Source of the DNA: Paenibacillus_AR mesotrionivorans
Lineage (GTDB): Bacteria > Bacillota > Bacilli > Paenibacillales > NBRC-103111
Length of the DNA: 64,000 nt
Assembly: GCF_046098205.1 (NCBI RefSeq)
Contig: NZ_JBJURJ010000009.1
Coordinates: 186,001-250,000, forward strand
Direction: 5' to 3'
Shown here: piece by piece, positions 9,171 to 16,603 of the stretch
Layout of the letters: every line of letters starts with the position of its first letter
Numbering within the stretch: the stretch's first letter is position 1
Translations under genes and position numbers: made by a program
The notes under the pieces: model-generated
Told to the model about the DNA's origin: nothing
What the model saw: the letters and a program-made list of their open reading frames with translations, nothing else
Database searches by the model: none

Positions 9171-9809
9171 TGTGGTCTCCTCCTGTTTGCTTCGCGGAAG
9201 CATATGTTTAGTATACGGGGCAAGCTGCTTGGGGGCGGTGCTGCCGGTTTCATGGCGGATGCCGTTCCAGACAATGGACAGATTGTTCTCCAAAAGGGGA
9301 AGCAGCTCCGCGTCGTCCTTGACGCTCCAGCCGATCACGGTGCCCACGTAGATGGTCACCAGCGCATTGACCTTCTCCGGCTCGGGAAGCCAAACCAGAA
9401 GCTGCTTGTGCAGCAGATCAAAAGGCTGAAGCATGGATAAAACCGGATCGGTTTCTTGGGATACGGTGGTAATGGAGCGGATCAGCACCCGGTACTTGCC
9501 GATATTGGCGGCTAGCTCCAGAAACAACCGGTTGATATGCGCCTCCAGCGATGTTACCTGAAGGACAGGCGTCCGGGCCCAAGCTTTAATCAGGTCTTCC
9601 TGGCGGCGTCCCACCTCCAGCAAAATTTCCTCTTTCCCCTTGAAGTAATGGTAGAAGGTGCCCTTGGAGGTATGGGTGGCCGCGATGATCTCGTCAACCG
9701 AGACATTCTCGTACCCTTTTTGCATGAACAGATTCAGAGCGGCTTCGATAACCGCCTCCCGCTTCTTTCGCGTGGATTCCCTCATGAACGTAATGGTCAT
9801 CACACCCAT
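7854..9809 (-). CDS. In-frame TetR regulator-FAD oxidoreductase ORF (651 residues)
   Basis: A single uninterrupted frame encodes two normally separate proteins. Residues about 9-205 are a TetR/AcrR repressor (helix-turn-helix DEIIAATHTSKGTFYHYFKGKEEIL, then an all-helical ligand domain). Residues 214-651 are an NAD(P)/FAD amine-oxidase or phytoene-desaturase-like oxidoreductase with the dinucleotide fold VAIIGGGLAGLTAAAYL and a C-terminal FAD contact FYFCGDGCVGKGELAERSF. No stop codon separates them, but a strong ribosome site and ATG lie exactly at the junction (9170). Either the regulator reads through into the enzyme, or the stop was lost and two products are made. The regulator is expected to control this unit. 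Substrate unknown. Confidence 0.7.
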   Translation of the reverse strand: MGVMTITFMRESTRKKREAVIEAALNLFMQKGYENVSVDEIIAATHTSKGTFYHYFKGKEEILLEVGRRQEDLIKAWARTPVLQVTSLEAHINRLFLELAANIGKYRVLIRSITTVSQETDPVLSMLQPFDLLHKQLLVWLPEPEKVNALVTIYVGTVIGWSVKDDAELLPLLENNLSIVWNGIRHETGSTAPKQLAPYTKHMLPRSKQEETTMRVAIIGGGLAGLTAAAYLSETEHIEGVLFERSPQLGGRAFTYEKEGFTLNYGAHAIYGIDRHNITTMEKELGMSFSSKQVDKRKVVYSKNGQLTPAPLDFVNIVKTDLLTAVQKVRFVGEVAAIIAQIHTIKNYDTLGDYLDQSDADDDLKELWEHLVCSNFFISPEDARKVSGSVVSEYYHNLFLSSRPVNYVLGSWAVITNQLHDKISGSGRWEVAMQEGVDEIRYENRKFVLKTKKREEAFDNVVFAMPVQQVVKLLRGTPWEPFMDKYQDSKPTEVMVYDIGLNQVVARPFSYISDMDQKMFITDVSATDHTLVPDNGQLLQGVAYLNDEFESDQSRKLYLDQKQEAMESLFDKHYPGWRDALTVKRVSKKAMVSSVKNIEGNELLPNRVENVPFYFCGDGCVGKGELAERSFSSARNVARLLQQETRVLQQK

Positions 9810-9826
9810 CAGCTTATTCCATCTCT

Positions 9827-9855
9827 ATTATAAAACTCCGGCAAGCATCCGTCCA
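9827..9855 (-). promoter_or_regulatory. SigA-type promoter of the tetR-oxidoreductase unit
   Basis: On the minus strand TGGACG (9850-9855) and TATAAT (9827-9832) are separated by 17 bp. The start codon at 9809 would then have only a very short leader, which fits the absence of a clear ribosome site for the TetR part. Confidence 0.55.
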
Positions 9856-9863
9856 GCCGAAAA

Positions 9864-9878
9864 TAGACTATCAGTCTA
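9864..9878. promoter_or_regulatory. Inverted repeat, likely TetR operator
   Basis: TAGACT-ATC-AGTCTA is a perfect 6-bp-arm palindrome just upstream of the -35 hexamer of the tetR-oxidoreductase promoter. Size and position suit a TetR dimer; binding is inferred. Confidence 0.5.
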
Positions 9879-10033
9879 ATTTGGGTAAAAGGGGGTGGAG
9901 TGCTCTGGGCAACCGCCTATTTTATGCATACCGGGTGTCCGCCCAGGAACCGGGCGCATATCATGCTCTATGACCAGCCGGTGCGGTGGAGGGGAGCCTT
10001 CCTGCAGCCGGCAATCAACGGGAGGAATGCGGC

Positions 10034-10471
10034 ATGCAGCATCATGAGGCCTTTAACCTGTGCCAGGAGCACATGAACAAGTACGTCCGCCTGCACATGC
10101 AGGACGGGGCAGTGTATGACGGCATCATCGAAAAGGTGGACGAGGAGCATGTGTATATTGCGGCTCCGGTGATGGAGGAAGAGGAGGCTATGCGGGCGCC
10201 TTATCCTGGTATCGGCGGGGGAGTTGGCCCTGGAGGACCGGGCTTTGGTCCTGGCGGCCCGGGATTCGGCGGACCCGGCCCTTGGGGTCCGGGTCCCAGA
10301 CCGGGTCCTTGGGGTCCCGGACCATGGGGACCCGGTCCGTGGGGCCCTGGACCGTGGGTAGGCCCCGGCCCATGGTTTGGCCCCGGGTACTGGCCGTATC
10401 CCCGTTTCCGCCGTTATGGGCTGCCTCTGGCGGGTCTGGCCGCATTGTCCCTGTTTCCGTACTGGATCTAA
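10034..10471 (+). CDS. Sm-like N-terminus with Gly/Pro/Trp repeat tail, hypothetical
   Basis: This is a 145-residue protein of unknown function. Residues ~13-45 (NKYVRLHMQDGAVYDGIIEK, then VDEEHVYIAAP) have the strand pattern and D-G turn of an Sm/LSM-like beta barrel. The middle is a low-complexity tail of repeated GPGPWGPGP units. The end (LPLAGLAALSLFPYWI) is hydrophobic. I start at ATG 10034 because GGAGGAA lies about 7 nt upstream; the earlier ATG at 9986 has none. It is monocistronic with its own terminator. Similar small proteins occur in Paenibacillus and Brevibacillus (memory), where a surface or spore-coat role is possible but unproven. Confidence 0.75.
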   Translation: MQHHEAFNLCQEHMNKYVRLHMQDGAVYDGIIEKVDEEHVYIAAPVMEEEEAMRAPYPGIGGGVGPGGPGFGPGGPGFGGPGPWGPGPRPGPWGPGPWGPGPWGPGPWVGPGPWFGPGYWPYPRFRRYGLPLAGLAALSLFPYWI

Positions 10472-10481
10472 AACGGCTGTG

Positions 10482-10509
10482 CCGGCTCCCTGAGGAGCCG
10501 GTTTTTTTT
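10482..10509 (+). terminator. Rho-independent terminator
   Basis: CCGGCTCC and GGAGCCGG form a perfect 8-bp stem with loop CTGA, followed by eight T residues, 10 bases after the stop codon of the Gly/Pro/Trp-rich protein. Confidence 0.95.
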
Positions 10510-10558
10510 CTGGGAGTGAGGGCGGCCAGATGGAGGTGGTAAGGCGGAGGGGCGGCCA

Positions 10559-10741
10559 TAACGGAACTGTGAGTCCCTTAGAGGTCGATTTCCGAATATT
10601 CCCCGGAATAACGGAACTGTGAGACCGTTAGCCGCCGAAAAAGCCAGTTCCAGGCTGCCCGCCCCCTTGTAAGGACCTCTTAGTTCCGTAACAAAGTAAG
10701 AACATCTATTTTTGCCCGCTAAGAGCGTTAAAGTTCCGTTA
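10559..10741. repeat. Four-module 183-bp palindromic element, copy 2 (GGAACT...AGAG subtype)
   Basis: Modules start at 10559 and 10609 (TAACGGAACTGTGAG) and the reverse pair begins at 10669 and 10718 (ending AGTTCCGTAA and AGTTCCGTTA). Spacing is 50/60/49 and the total length is 183 bp. It occupies the 370-base gap between the Gly/Pro/Trp-rich gene and the HIT gene. This subtype lacks the TATTT module end and has CTTA/GTTA instead. Confidence 0.85.
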
Positions 10742-10841
10742 CCGCGGGTAAAGGAGATACAGACGCAAGCCCGAATTGGACGGGCACCGTTTTTTTGGTA
10801 TGATGAATGTAATTCTTATCCATTAACGGAGGTAGCGCAAA

Positions 10842-11189
10842 ATGGAAGACTGTATTTTCTGCAAAATTGTGAAGGGGGATATCCCCTCCAAAAAGGCTTT
10901 CGAAAACGAGCATGTGCTGGCTTTCCACGATATCAATCCGGGTGCGCCGGTCCATGTGCTGCTGATTCCCAAAAAGCATATTCCGACCATGAACGATGTT
11001 ACGGCCGAGGATCTGCAGGTGATCGGGGAGATCCATGCCGCGGCCCAGCAGGTGGCTCAAGAAACCGGCATTGCCCAAAGCGGCTACCGCCTCTCCAACA
11101 ACTGCAACAAGGACGGCGGGCAGGAGGTATTCCACCTTCATTACCATCTCATGGGCGGCTCCAAATTGGGTCCGCTGTTTGCTAAGTAA
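10842..11189 (+). CDS. HIT family nucleotide hydrolase
   Basis: A 115-residue Hit-like purine nucleoside phosphoramidase/dinucleotide hydrolase. The histidine triad is HLHYHLMGG near the C-terminus; the N-terminal CIFCKIVKGDIP and the IPKKHIPTM stretch are typical of the HinT branch. ACGGAGG precedes the ATG by about 8 nt. It lies upstream of the strong rpsU promoter and is probably transcribed separately. The physiological substrate of bacterial HIT proteins is not settled. Confidence 0.92.
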   Translation: MEDCIFCKIVKGDIPSKKAFENEHVLAFHDINPGAPVHVLLIPKKHIPTMNDVTAEDLQVIGEIHAAAQQVAQETGIAQSGYRLSNNCNKDGGQEVFHLHYHLMGGSKLGPLFAK

Positions 11190-11276
11190 TAGGGTCTTGC
11201 GGAAGGTTATGTGGGCTAAGGCTGACAGGCTGTGTAAGCGATTGGCGCGAGGATTGCAGATAGATGTAATCACGGG

Positions 11277-11306
11277 TTGACACACCCTTTCCCTTTACCC
11301 TATAAT
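11277..11306 (+). promoter_or_regulatory. Consensus SigA promoter for rpsU-yqeY
   Basis: TTGACA (11277-11282) and TATAAT (11301-11306), both perfect, are 18 bp apart and lie 58 bases before the rpsU start. This suits a ribosomal protein gene. Confidence 0.9.
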
Positions 11307-11363
11307 GTAGTTTGATAACCGTCTGTTTTTTGGACACGGTCTGTTCGGAGGGAGGGAAATCTG

Positions 11364-11537
11364 GTGTCAGAAACTCGAGTACGTAAGAATGAAACAATCG
11401 ATGCAGCACTTCGCCGCTTTAAGAAATCCATCGCGAAGGATGGCGTATTGGCGGAAGTTAAGAAGCGCAAGCACTATGAGAAGCCTAGCGTTAAGCGGAA
11501 GTTGAAATCCGAGGCTGCTCGCAAGCGGAAGTTCTAG
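11364..11537 (+). CDS. rpsU: 30S ribosomal protein S21
   Basis: A 57-residue basic protein starting GTG at 11364 and ending TAG at 11537. It reads M-S-E-T-R-V-R-K-N-E-T-I-D-A-A-L-R-R-F, then ends in the lysine/arginine-rich KLKSEAARKRKF. This is the S21 pattern (V-R-K-N-E-S-L-D-A-L-R-R-F-K). GGAGGG lies about 9 nt upstream. S21 sits on the 30S platform and helps initiation. yqeY follows 15 bases later, the conserved Bacillales rpsU-yqeY pair. Confidence 0.96.
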   Translation: MSETRVRKNETIDAALRRFKKSIAKDGVLAEVKKRKHYEKPSVKRKLKSEAARKRKF

Positions 11538-11552
11538 GAGGAGCCTAAACTC

Positions 11553-11996
11553 ATGACCTTAAACGACCGATTGAACGAAGATATGAAGCAGGCGATGAGG
11601 AGCCAGGATAAGTTCAGACTTTCCGTGATCCGGATGGTTCGTTCGTCGATCAAGAATATAGAAATCGATCAACGAAAGACTTTGGATGATCAGGATGTCC
11701 TTGACGTACTGAATCGTGAAATCAAGCAGCGTAGAGATTCCCTCCAGGAATTCGAAAAAGCAGGCCGGCAGGATTTGGTTGACCAGTTAAAGCAAGAGCT
11801 GGATATCCTCTCCGCATACATGCCCAAGCAATTGAGTGAAGATGAAGTCAAAGTGATTGTACAACAGACCATCCAAGAAGTCGGTGCTTCCTCAAAAGCA
11901 GATATGGGTAAGGTTATGGGCGCATTAATGCCTAAAGTGAAAGGGCTGGCCGACGGCAAGCTCGTCAATCAGATCGTTTCGCAGCTACTGGCTTAA
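11553..11996 (+). CDS. yqeY: GatB/YqeY domain protein
   Basis: A 147-residue protein consisting of the helical domain shared with the C-terminus of GatB, which contacts tRNA in the amidotransferase. Markers are LNEDMKQAMRSQDKFRLSVIRM, the charged EIKQRRDSLQEFEKAGR, LSAYMPKQLSEDE and the glycine-containing DMGKVMGALMPKVKGLADG. It is cotranscribed with rpsU and ends in a terminator. Its molecular role is not established; association with tRNA-dependent amidation is inferred from the domain. Confidence 0.93.
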   Translation: MTLNDRLNEDMKQAMRSQDKFRLSVIRMVRSSIKNIEIDQRKTLDDQDVLDVLNREIKQRRDSLQEFEKAGRQDLVDQLKQELDILSAYMPKQLSEDEVKVIVQQTIQEVGASSKADMGKVMGALMPKVKGLADGKLVNQIVSQLLA

Positions 11997-12020
11997 GAAG
12001 GCCGTTGCCTCTTTTCAATA

Positions 12021-12060
12021 AACACTCCGGATCTCGGGTAACCGAGCCGGGGTGTTTTTT
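12021..12060 (+). terminator. Rho-independent terminator after yqeY
   Basis: AACACTCCGG and CCGGGGTGTT pair around an inner CTCGG-GTAA-CCGAG hairpin, followed by a T run. Confidence 0.9.
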
Positions 12061-12143
12061 GTTGTGCATCTGTTGCGAATTTTTTGAAACGCTTTCCATA
12101 ATTTTGCGTATTCATGGTAAGCTAAAGGAATAGAAAGGGGTTG

Positions 12144-13514
12144 GTGAACACGAACATCCGGTTGAAGGCATGGCTTATGGGGTTATTGGCGGTGCTGATG
12201 CTGATCCCGGCGGGGATAACGGCCGCAGGCAGCGTCAAGGCGGCTGGAGAGACCCAGAACGGCGCCAAGCTGGTGTATTACATACCCGCTGAACGAACCA
12301 TCGAAAGCGGGCTTCAGCGTTTCCTGCAGCGCGCCTATAAGGATGCGGAGGAGCATCAGGCCAGCTACATCGTGCTTGATGTGAATACCCTGGGCGGCCG
12401 GGTGGATGCGGCTATGGAGATCGGCGAGCTGATTAAAAACAGCAAGGTGCCGACAGCCGCCTTCGTCCGCGGCAAAGCATTCTCGGCGGGAAGCTTCATC
12501 GCCTTAAACGCCAAACAAATTTACATGGAGCCGGGAAGCACCATCGGTGCCGCAGCGGTTGTGGATGGGACGGGGGAGGAGCTGGACACCAACGCCAAAA
12601 CGGTGGCAGCCTGGTCCAGCGCCATGCGCTCCGCGGCCGAGCAGAACGGCCGCAACCCCGCTATCGCCGAAGGAATGGTCAACAAAAACCGGACCTTGGC
12701 GGTGCCTCAGCTGAACAAGGAGTTCCGTCAGGGGGAGCTGATTTCCCTGACCTCCGAGGAAGCTCTGAAGGTAGGGTATGCGGAAGGGATCGCCGGCAGC
12801 CAGGAAGAGGTGCTGAAGGCACTGGGACTGGAAGGCGCTCAAGTGGAGGTGTTTAATCCTTCCTTCTCGGAAAATTTGGCGCGTTTTCTGCTTAATCCTG
12901 TTGTGACCACCATCCTGTTTATCCTGGGGCTGGCGGGAATTGCCATTGAGCTGTTCGTACCGGGCTTTGGCATTCCTGGCTTTATCGGCGCAGCCAGCTT
13001 TGTATTGTACTTTTTCGGCCAATATGTGGCAGGCTTTGCGGGGGTGGAGGATGTGGTGCTGTTTATCATCGGGATCATCCTGCTGGTGATCGAAATATTC
13101 GTCCCAGGCTTCGGAATATGGGCCATCATCGGCATCATCTGTCTGATGAGCGGGGTGATTATGGCCGCGTATGATTCGTCTGCAGCAGCTCTTTCGCTGG
13201 GAATCGGCTTTATTCTGGCTATGGTGCTGGCGGGCTTTGTCATTTACGCCTTCAGGAAACGGGGGATCTGGAACAAGTTTATCCTGAAGGATGAGCTGAA
13301 GACGGAGCTCGGGTATGTATCCCAGCCCGTGAAGGAATATCTTCTTGGCAAAACAGGCAAGGCTATGACTTCGCTTCGCCCAGCAGGAACAGCTGTTTTT
13401 GACGGCGAACGGGTGGATGTGGTTACCGCCGGAGAATTCATCCAACAGGGCCAATTGGTGAAGGTGGTTCTGGTGGAAGGCGGGCGTATTGTGGTCAGCG
13501 GGAAGGAAGAGTAG
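12144..13514 (+). CDS. NfeD-family membrane protease, YqeZ-like
   Basis: A long NfeD protein of about 456 residues. It has an N-terminal signal helix (WLMGLLAVLMLIPAGITAAG), a ClpP/S49-type serine protease domain with serine in FSAGSFIA near residues 115-118 and GSTIGAA, then four to five membrane helices (about residues 255-375), and a C-terminal OB-fold NfeD domain (TAVFDGERVDVVTAGEFI). Such proteins are encoded with flotillins or stomatins and thought to act on membrane-microdomain proteins; here floA follows 69 bases downstream. I start at GTG 12144 because AAAGG lies about 5 nt upstream; a TTG at 12141 abuts the ribosome site. Confidence 0.92.
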   Translation: MNTNIRLKAWLMGLLAVLMLIPAGITAAGSVKAAGETQNGAKLVYYIPAERTIESGLQRFLQRAYKDAEEHQASYIVLDVNTLGGRVDAAMEIGELIKNSKVPTAAFVRGKAFSAGSFIALNAKQIYMEPGSTIGAAAVVDGTGEELDTNAKTVAAWSSAMRSAAEQNGRNPAIAEGMVNKNRTLAVPQLNKEFRQGELISLTSEEALKVGYAEGIAGSQEEVLKALGLEGAQVEVFNPSFSENLARFLLNPVVTTILFILGLAGIAIELFVPGFGIPGFIGAASFVLYFFGQYVAGFAGVEDVVLFIIGIILLVIEIFVPGFGIWAIIGIICLMSGVIMAAYDSSAAALSLGIGFILAMVLAGFVIYAFRKRGIWNKFILKDELKTELGYVSQPVKEYLLGKTGKAMTSLRPAGTAVFDGERVDVVTAGEFIQQGQLVKVVLVEGGRIVVSGKEE

Positions 13515-13583
13515 AGTCCCCCGAATGAAAAAACGTCGTACAGAGCATTCTCAAAAAACATACAATTTAGGAGGCTTTACCTT

Positions 13584-14576
13584 ATGGGTCTGGATCCAAT
13601 GGTAATGAGTGTTGTGGTCATTGCACTGGCCATTATCGTGCTTTCCGTGTTTTTCAGCTTTTTCCCCTTTATGCTGTGGATTTCGGCGCTGGCGTCGGGA
13701 GTCCGGGTGGGGATTTTCACCCTGGTCGCCATGCGTCTGCGACGGGTTACCCCCAGCCGGATCGTCAATCCCCAGATTAAAGCCAACAAGGCAGGTTTGG
13801 GACTGAACATTAACCAGTTGGAAAGCCATTATCTGGCGGGCGGTAACGTGGATCGGGTAGTCAACGCCCTGATTGCGGCCCAGCGGGCCGATATTCCCCT
13901 TGGCTTCGAACGGGCGGCAGCCATCGACCTGGCAGGCCGGGACGTGCTCCAGGCAGTACAGATGAGCGTTAACCCCCGGGTTATTGAAACCCCGATTGTG
14001 GCTGCTGTCGCAAAGGATGGCATTGAAGTAAAAGTAAAGGCACGGGTAACGGTGCGCGCCAACATCGACCGTCTGGTGGGCGGCGCCGGCGAGGAAACCA
14101 TTATCGCCCGTGTCGGCGAAGGGATTGTAACAACTGTCGGCTCCTCCAATTCCCATAAGGATGTTCTGGAAAATCCCGATATGATCTCGAGAACCGTATT
14201 GGGCAAGGGTCTGGATGCGGGAACGGCCTTTGAAATTCTGTCCATCGATATTGCGGACGTGGATATCGGCAAGAATATCGGTGCGCAGTTGCAAACGGAG
14301 CAGGCGGAAGCAGATAAGCAAATTGCCCAGGCTAAAGCAGAAGAACGCCGGGCTATGGCGGTGGCCCAGGAGCAGGAGATGCGGGCTAAGGTTGTGGAAA
14401 TGCGGGCCCGGGTGGTGGAATCCGAGTCCCAGGTGCCCCTTGCCATGGCGGATGCCCTAAAAAGCGGTAAACTGGGTGTTATGGATTACATGAACCTGAA
14501 GAACCTGGATGCAGATACCCAGATGAGGAGTTCCATTGGCAAGGTCAATGATTCCTCCAAGCCGGAGAAGGAGTAA
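13584..14576 (+). CDS. floA: Flotillin-like protein FloA
   Basis: A 330-residue membrane scaffold organising functional membrane microdomains. The N-terminal hairpin helix (VVVIALAIIVLSVFFSFFPF) is followed by the SPFH domain and a C-terminal helical region rich in A/E/Q/K (EADKQIAQAKAEERRA). Length and sequence match B. subtilis FloA (YqfA). GGAGG lies before the ATG. It is part of the nfeD-floA operon and is followed 27 bases later by a small coiled-coil membrane protein. Confidence 0.95.
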   Translation: MGLDPMVMSVVVIALAIIVLSVFFSFFPFMLWISALASGVRVGIFTLVAMRLRRVTPSRIVNPQIKANKAGLGLNINQLESHYLAGGNVDRVVNALIAAQRADIPLGFERAAAIDLAGRDVLQAVQMSVNPRVIETPIVAAVAKDGIEVKVKARVTVRANIDRLVGGAGEETIIARVGEGIVTTVGSSNSHKDVLENPDMISRTVLGKGLDAGTAFEILSIDIADVDIGKNIGAQLQTEQAEADKQIAQAKAEERRAMAVAQEQEMRAKVVEMRARVVESESQVPLAMADALKSGKLGVMDYMNLKNLDADTQMRSSIGKVNDSSKPEKE

Positions 14577-14603
14577 GATGAGGCCGGGAAGTGAGGTGGG
14601 GAC

Positions 14604-15194
14604 ATGGACTTTTTGTCAACTCTTGCAGGCAATCTGCCGTTTCTAATTGTCGTACTGGCAGGGCTTTTCTCCTTGTTCAAAAAGTTCAGCACTCCGGCTG
14701 GTCCCCAGCAGAAGAAACCTGGGCAGCCTAGACCGTTAAACCGGATGCCGACCTTCGGCGGCGGGCCGGGCGAGATGAAGAAGACTGTCCGCAAAGCGGC
14801 GCCTAATCCGTGGGAAGCGGATCATGAGCTGAAAAGGCGGCAGGAGGAGCTGGAACGCGAGCAGGTGGAATGGCGCCGGGAGGAACGCGCCGAGGCTGAG
14901 CGTAAAGCCCAGTGGGAGGAAGAAGAATCCTCCCGGAGAGCCTTCGCGGCTTCGGGTGCTGGACAGCAAAAACCTGCTTCCAAACGGAGCAGCCCCTTCC
15001 AGTCAACAGGAGCAGGCAGCACGGCAGGCACCCGTCTGATTCCCCAATCCGATTCCCGCAAGATCGGCGTCAGGGAAACAACAATTGCCAAAACAGCGGA
15101 TGGATGGACGCCGGAGGGTGAGGATCTTGCCAAAGCAGTGGTGTGGTCGGAAATTCTGGGTGCGCCCAGATCGAAACGGCCTTACGGCAGATAA
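14604..15194 (+). CDS. Single-pass membrane protein with coiled coil, floA neighbour
   Basis: A 196-residue protein of unknown function. An N-terminal helix (residues ~9-25, LPFLIVVLAGLFSLF) is followed by a Pro-rich linker, a highly charged coiled coil (about residues 72-112, repeated E/R/Q) and a low-complexity Ser/Ala segment. The conserved-looking end, AVVWSEILGAPRSKRPYGR, recalls a C-terminal tag seen in several Bacillales membrane proteins. It ends the nfeD-floA operon, so a role at the same microdomains is inferred from position only. GTGAGG precedes the ATG. It is not homologous by eye to B. subtilis YqfB, which occupies the same slot. Confidence 0.8.
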   Translation: MDFLSTLAGNLPFLIVVLAGLFSLFKKFSTPAGPQQKKPGQPRPLNRMPTFGGGPGEMKKTVRKAAPNPWEADHELKRRQEELEREQVEWRREERAEAERKAQWEEEESSRRAFAASGAGQQKPASKRSSPFQSTGAGSTAGTRLIPQSDSRKIGVRETTIAKTADGWTPEGEDLAKAVVWSEILGAPRSKRPYGR

Positions 15195-15244
15195 CGGGAT
15201 GATTCCATAAGAGACATGATGGCAAGACAAGGAACTGTAAAATA

Positions 15245-15288
15245 AAAAACCGGGCAGCTGCCGCCGCAAGGCGCAGGCCCGGTTTTTT
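15245..15288. terminator. Bidirectional terminator
   Basis: AAAAACCGGGC pairs with GCCCGGTTTTTT. It closes the floA operon on plus and the EamA gene on minus. Confidence 0.9.
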
Positions 15289-15318
15289 GTTTTGCACCAG
15301 AGAAGAAGCGCTAAAGGT

Positions 15319-16284
15319 TTAGGCGGCTTTGGTTTGCACCTTGGCCGGCAGCTCCAACTGGTTCCGCTGATTGGATATGATGAACAGCGTCACCCAAATC
15401 AGGATGAAGCCCAGCAGCTGGGCGGGCGTAATTACCTGGCTGTAGACCACCCAGTTGATCAATACGCCGGTCATGGGGAAACTGAGCTCGGCCAGAGTGG
15501 CATAGGAGGCCTTGGTGGTCTCCAGACCCTTGTAATACAGCAGCATGCTGAGTAATCCGGGCAGCAGGGCCTGCAGGAGCAGATTCAGCGCTACCAGTCC
15601 CCAGCCGCCGTAGCCGTTGTTCAACTGCCAAGGCTGCGCTTCAACCTGGGCAATAACAAACAGGAGGGGCAGTGCCATAACGAAGCGCAGGGAGGTGACC
15701 GTTTCATATTGCAGTGTCCCCAGCAGATACCGGCCCATTACGGTGGAGCCTCCCCATAAAGCGGCGGCGCCCAAGGCCATCAGGCTGCTCCAGCCGATGA
15801 AGGTACCGGTGTGCCCAAGGGGCAGCGTCCAGCCAAAGGTAAGCAGATAGGTGCCCACCAGTGCCACCAAGAGCAGGAATCCGAAGTTCCGCGGAAGGCG
15901 TTCCTTCAGAACTACCGCAGCCAAGCCGATGGCGAACAGCGGCTGCAGCTTCTGCAGCAGCAGTACCATGTTCAGATCGCCGGAGACCAGAGCCTTGGTG
16001 AACAGAATCGTGGCTACAGCCGAACCGCCCCAGGAAACCACCAGCAGGGCCCCTATATGCCGGAGCCGGAGGGCCCGGAGCTCCGAACGGCGCTTCCACA
16101 GCACCGGTGCGGCCGCCAGGAACAATACGGCATGCTCCAGCAGCACAATCTGGGAGGAGGTCATAGACTTCAGCAGAATGATCCGGAACAGCGGATCCAC
16201 GCCCCACAGCGCCGCTCCCAGCAATACCAGCCAGAAACCGCCGCGGAAGGATTTGCCTGACAGAGAAGCAAAAACAGTGCTCAT
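15319..16284 (-). CDS. EamA/DMT transporter under FMN riboswitch control, putative riboflavin importer
   Basis: A 321-residue protein with ten predicted membrane helices and two EamA repeats (first around GAALWGVDPLFR, second around GAAALWGGSTVMGRYLL). I start at ATG 16284 because AAAGGAG lies 8-9 nt upstream on the minus strand; longer forms would translate the leader. The leader contains an FMN riboswitch and an attenuator hairpin. An FMN-sensing leader in front of a transporter almost always means flavin uptake. RibN, a riboflavin importer of proteobacteria, belongs to this same superfamily (known). That this protein imports riboflavin is inference, but strong. No other riboflavin gene is adjacent. 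Confidence 0.88.
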   Translation of the reverse strand: MSTVFASLSGKSFRGGFWLVLLGAALWGVDPLFRIILLKSMTSSQIVLLEHAVLFLAAAPVLWKRRSELRALRLRHIGALLVVSWGGSAVATILFTKALVSGDLNMVLLLQKLQPLFAIGLAAVVLKERLPRNFGFLLLVALVGTYLLTFGWTLPLGHTGTFIGWSSLMALGAAALWGGSTVMGRYLLGTLQYETVTSLRFVMALPLLFVIAQVEAQPWQLNNGYGGWGLVALNLLLQALLPGLLSMLLYYKGLETTKASYATLAELSFPMTGVLINWVVYSQVITPAQLLGFILIWVTLFIISNQRNQLELPAKVQTKAA

Positions 16285-16337
16285 TGTAAGCTCCTTTTCC
16301 AAAATCCTTAGAAGGTGTTTCATACTCCGAAACAAGA

Positions 16338-16378
16338 TCAAAAAACCCCCGTTTGCCTGAGACAGGCCAAAAGGGGGT
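16338..16378 (-). terminator. Attenuator hairpin of the FMN riboswitch
   Basis: Reading the minus strand, CCCCC-ttttg-GCCTG-tct-CAGGC-aaac-GGGGG is followed by TTTTTT. It lies between the aptamer and the EamA start, as expected for transcriptional control by premature termination when FMN is bound. Confidence 0.8.
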
Positions 16379-16455
16379 GGGCTGAACCGCGCATACGTCA
16401 AGAGTCCATCCCTTAATAAGGGCCGGCTCAAGCTTCGCCAAGCGTGTTTCTCTTT

Positions 16456-16603
16456 GATCCTCTTCCATCCGGACTTTACCGTCGGCTCTGGAATTGCACC
16501 AGATCAGTCCCGTGGTCCGTCTGCCGAACCGCCGGGAGTCGCGGGCTTGGGCTTTGAAGGAGCCTTTACCGCCGGTCAGGAATTTCACCTCACCCCGAAG
16601 ATC
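16456..16603 (-). promoter_or_regulatory. FMN riboswitch (RFN element)
   Basis: On the minus strand the conserved RFN blocks are present in order. They are the closing GATCTTC/GAAGAGGATC helix, CGGGG...GGTGAAATTCC, GACCGGCGGTAAAG, AGCCCGCGA, GATCTGGTGCAATTCCAGA, and GCCGACGGTAAAGTCCGGAT. Together with the downstream attenuator this makes a complete transcription-terminating FMN switch, 172 bases upstream of the transporter start. Confidence 0.95.

Noticed and set aside
7794..9440. 548-codon open frame on the plus strand
   Set aside because: It is antisense to the FAD oxidoreductase, has no ribosome site at its start and no domain pattern.
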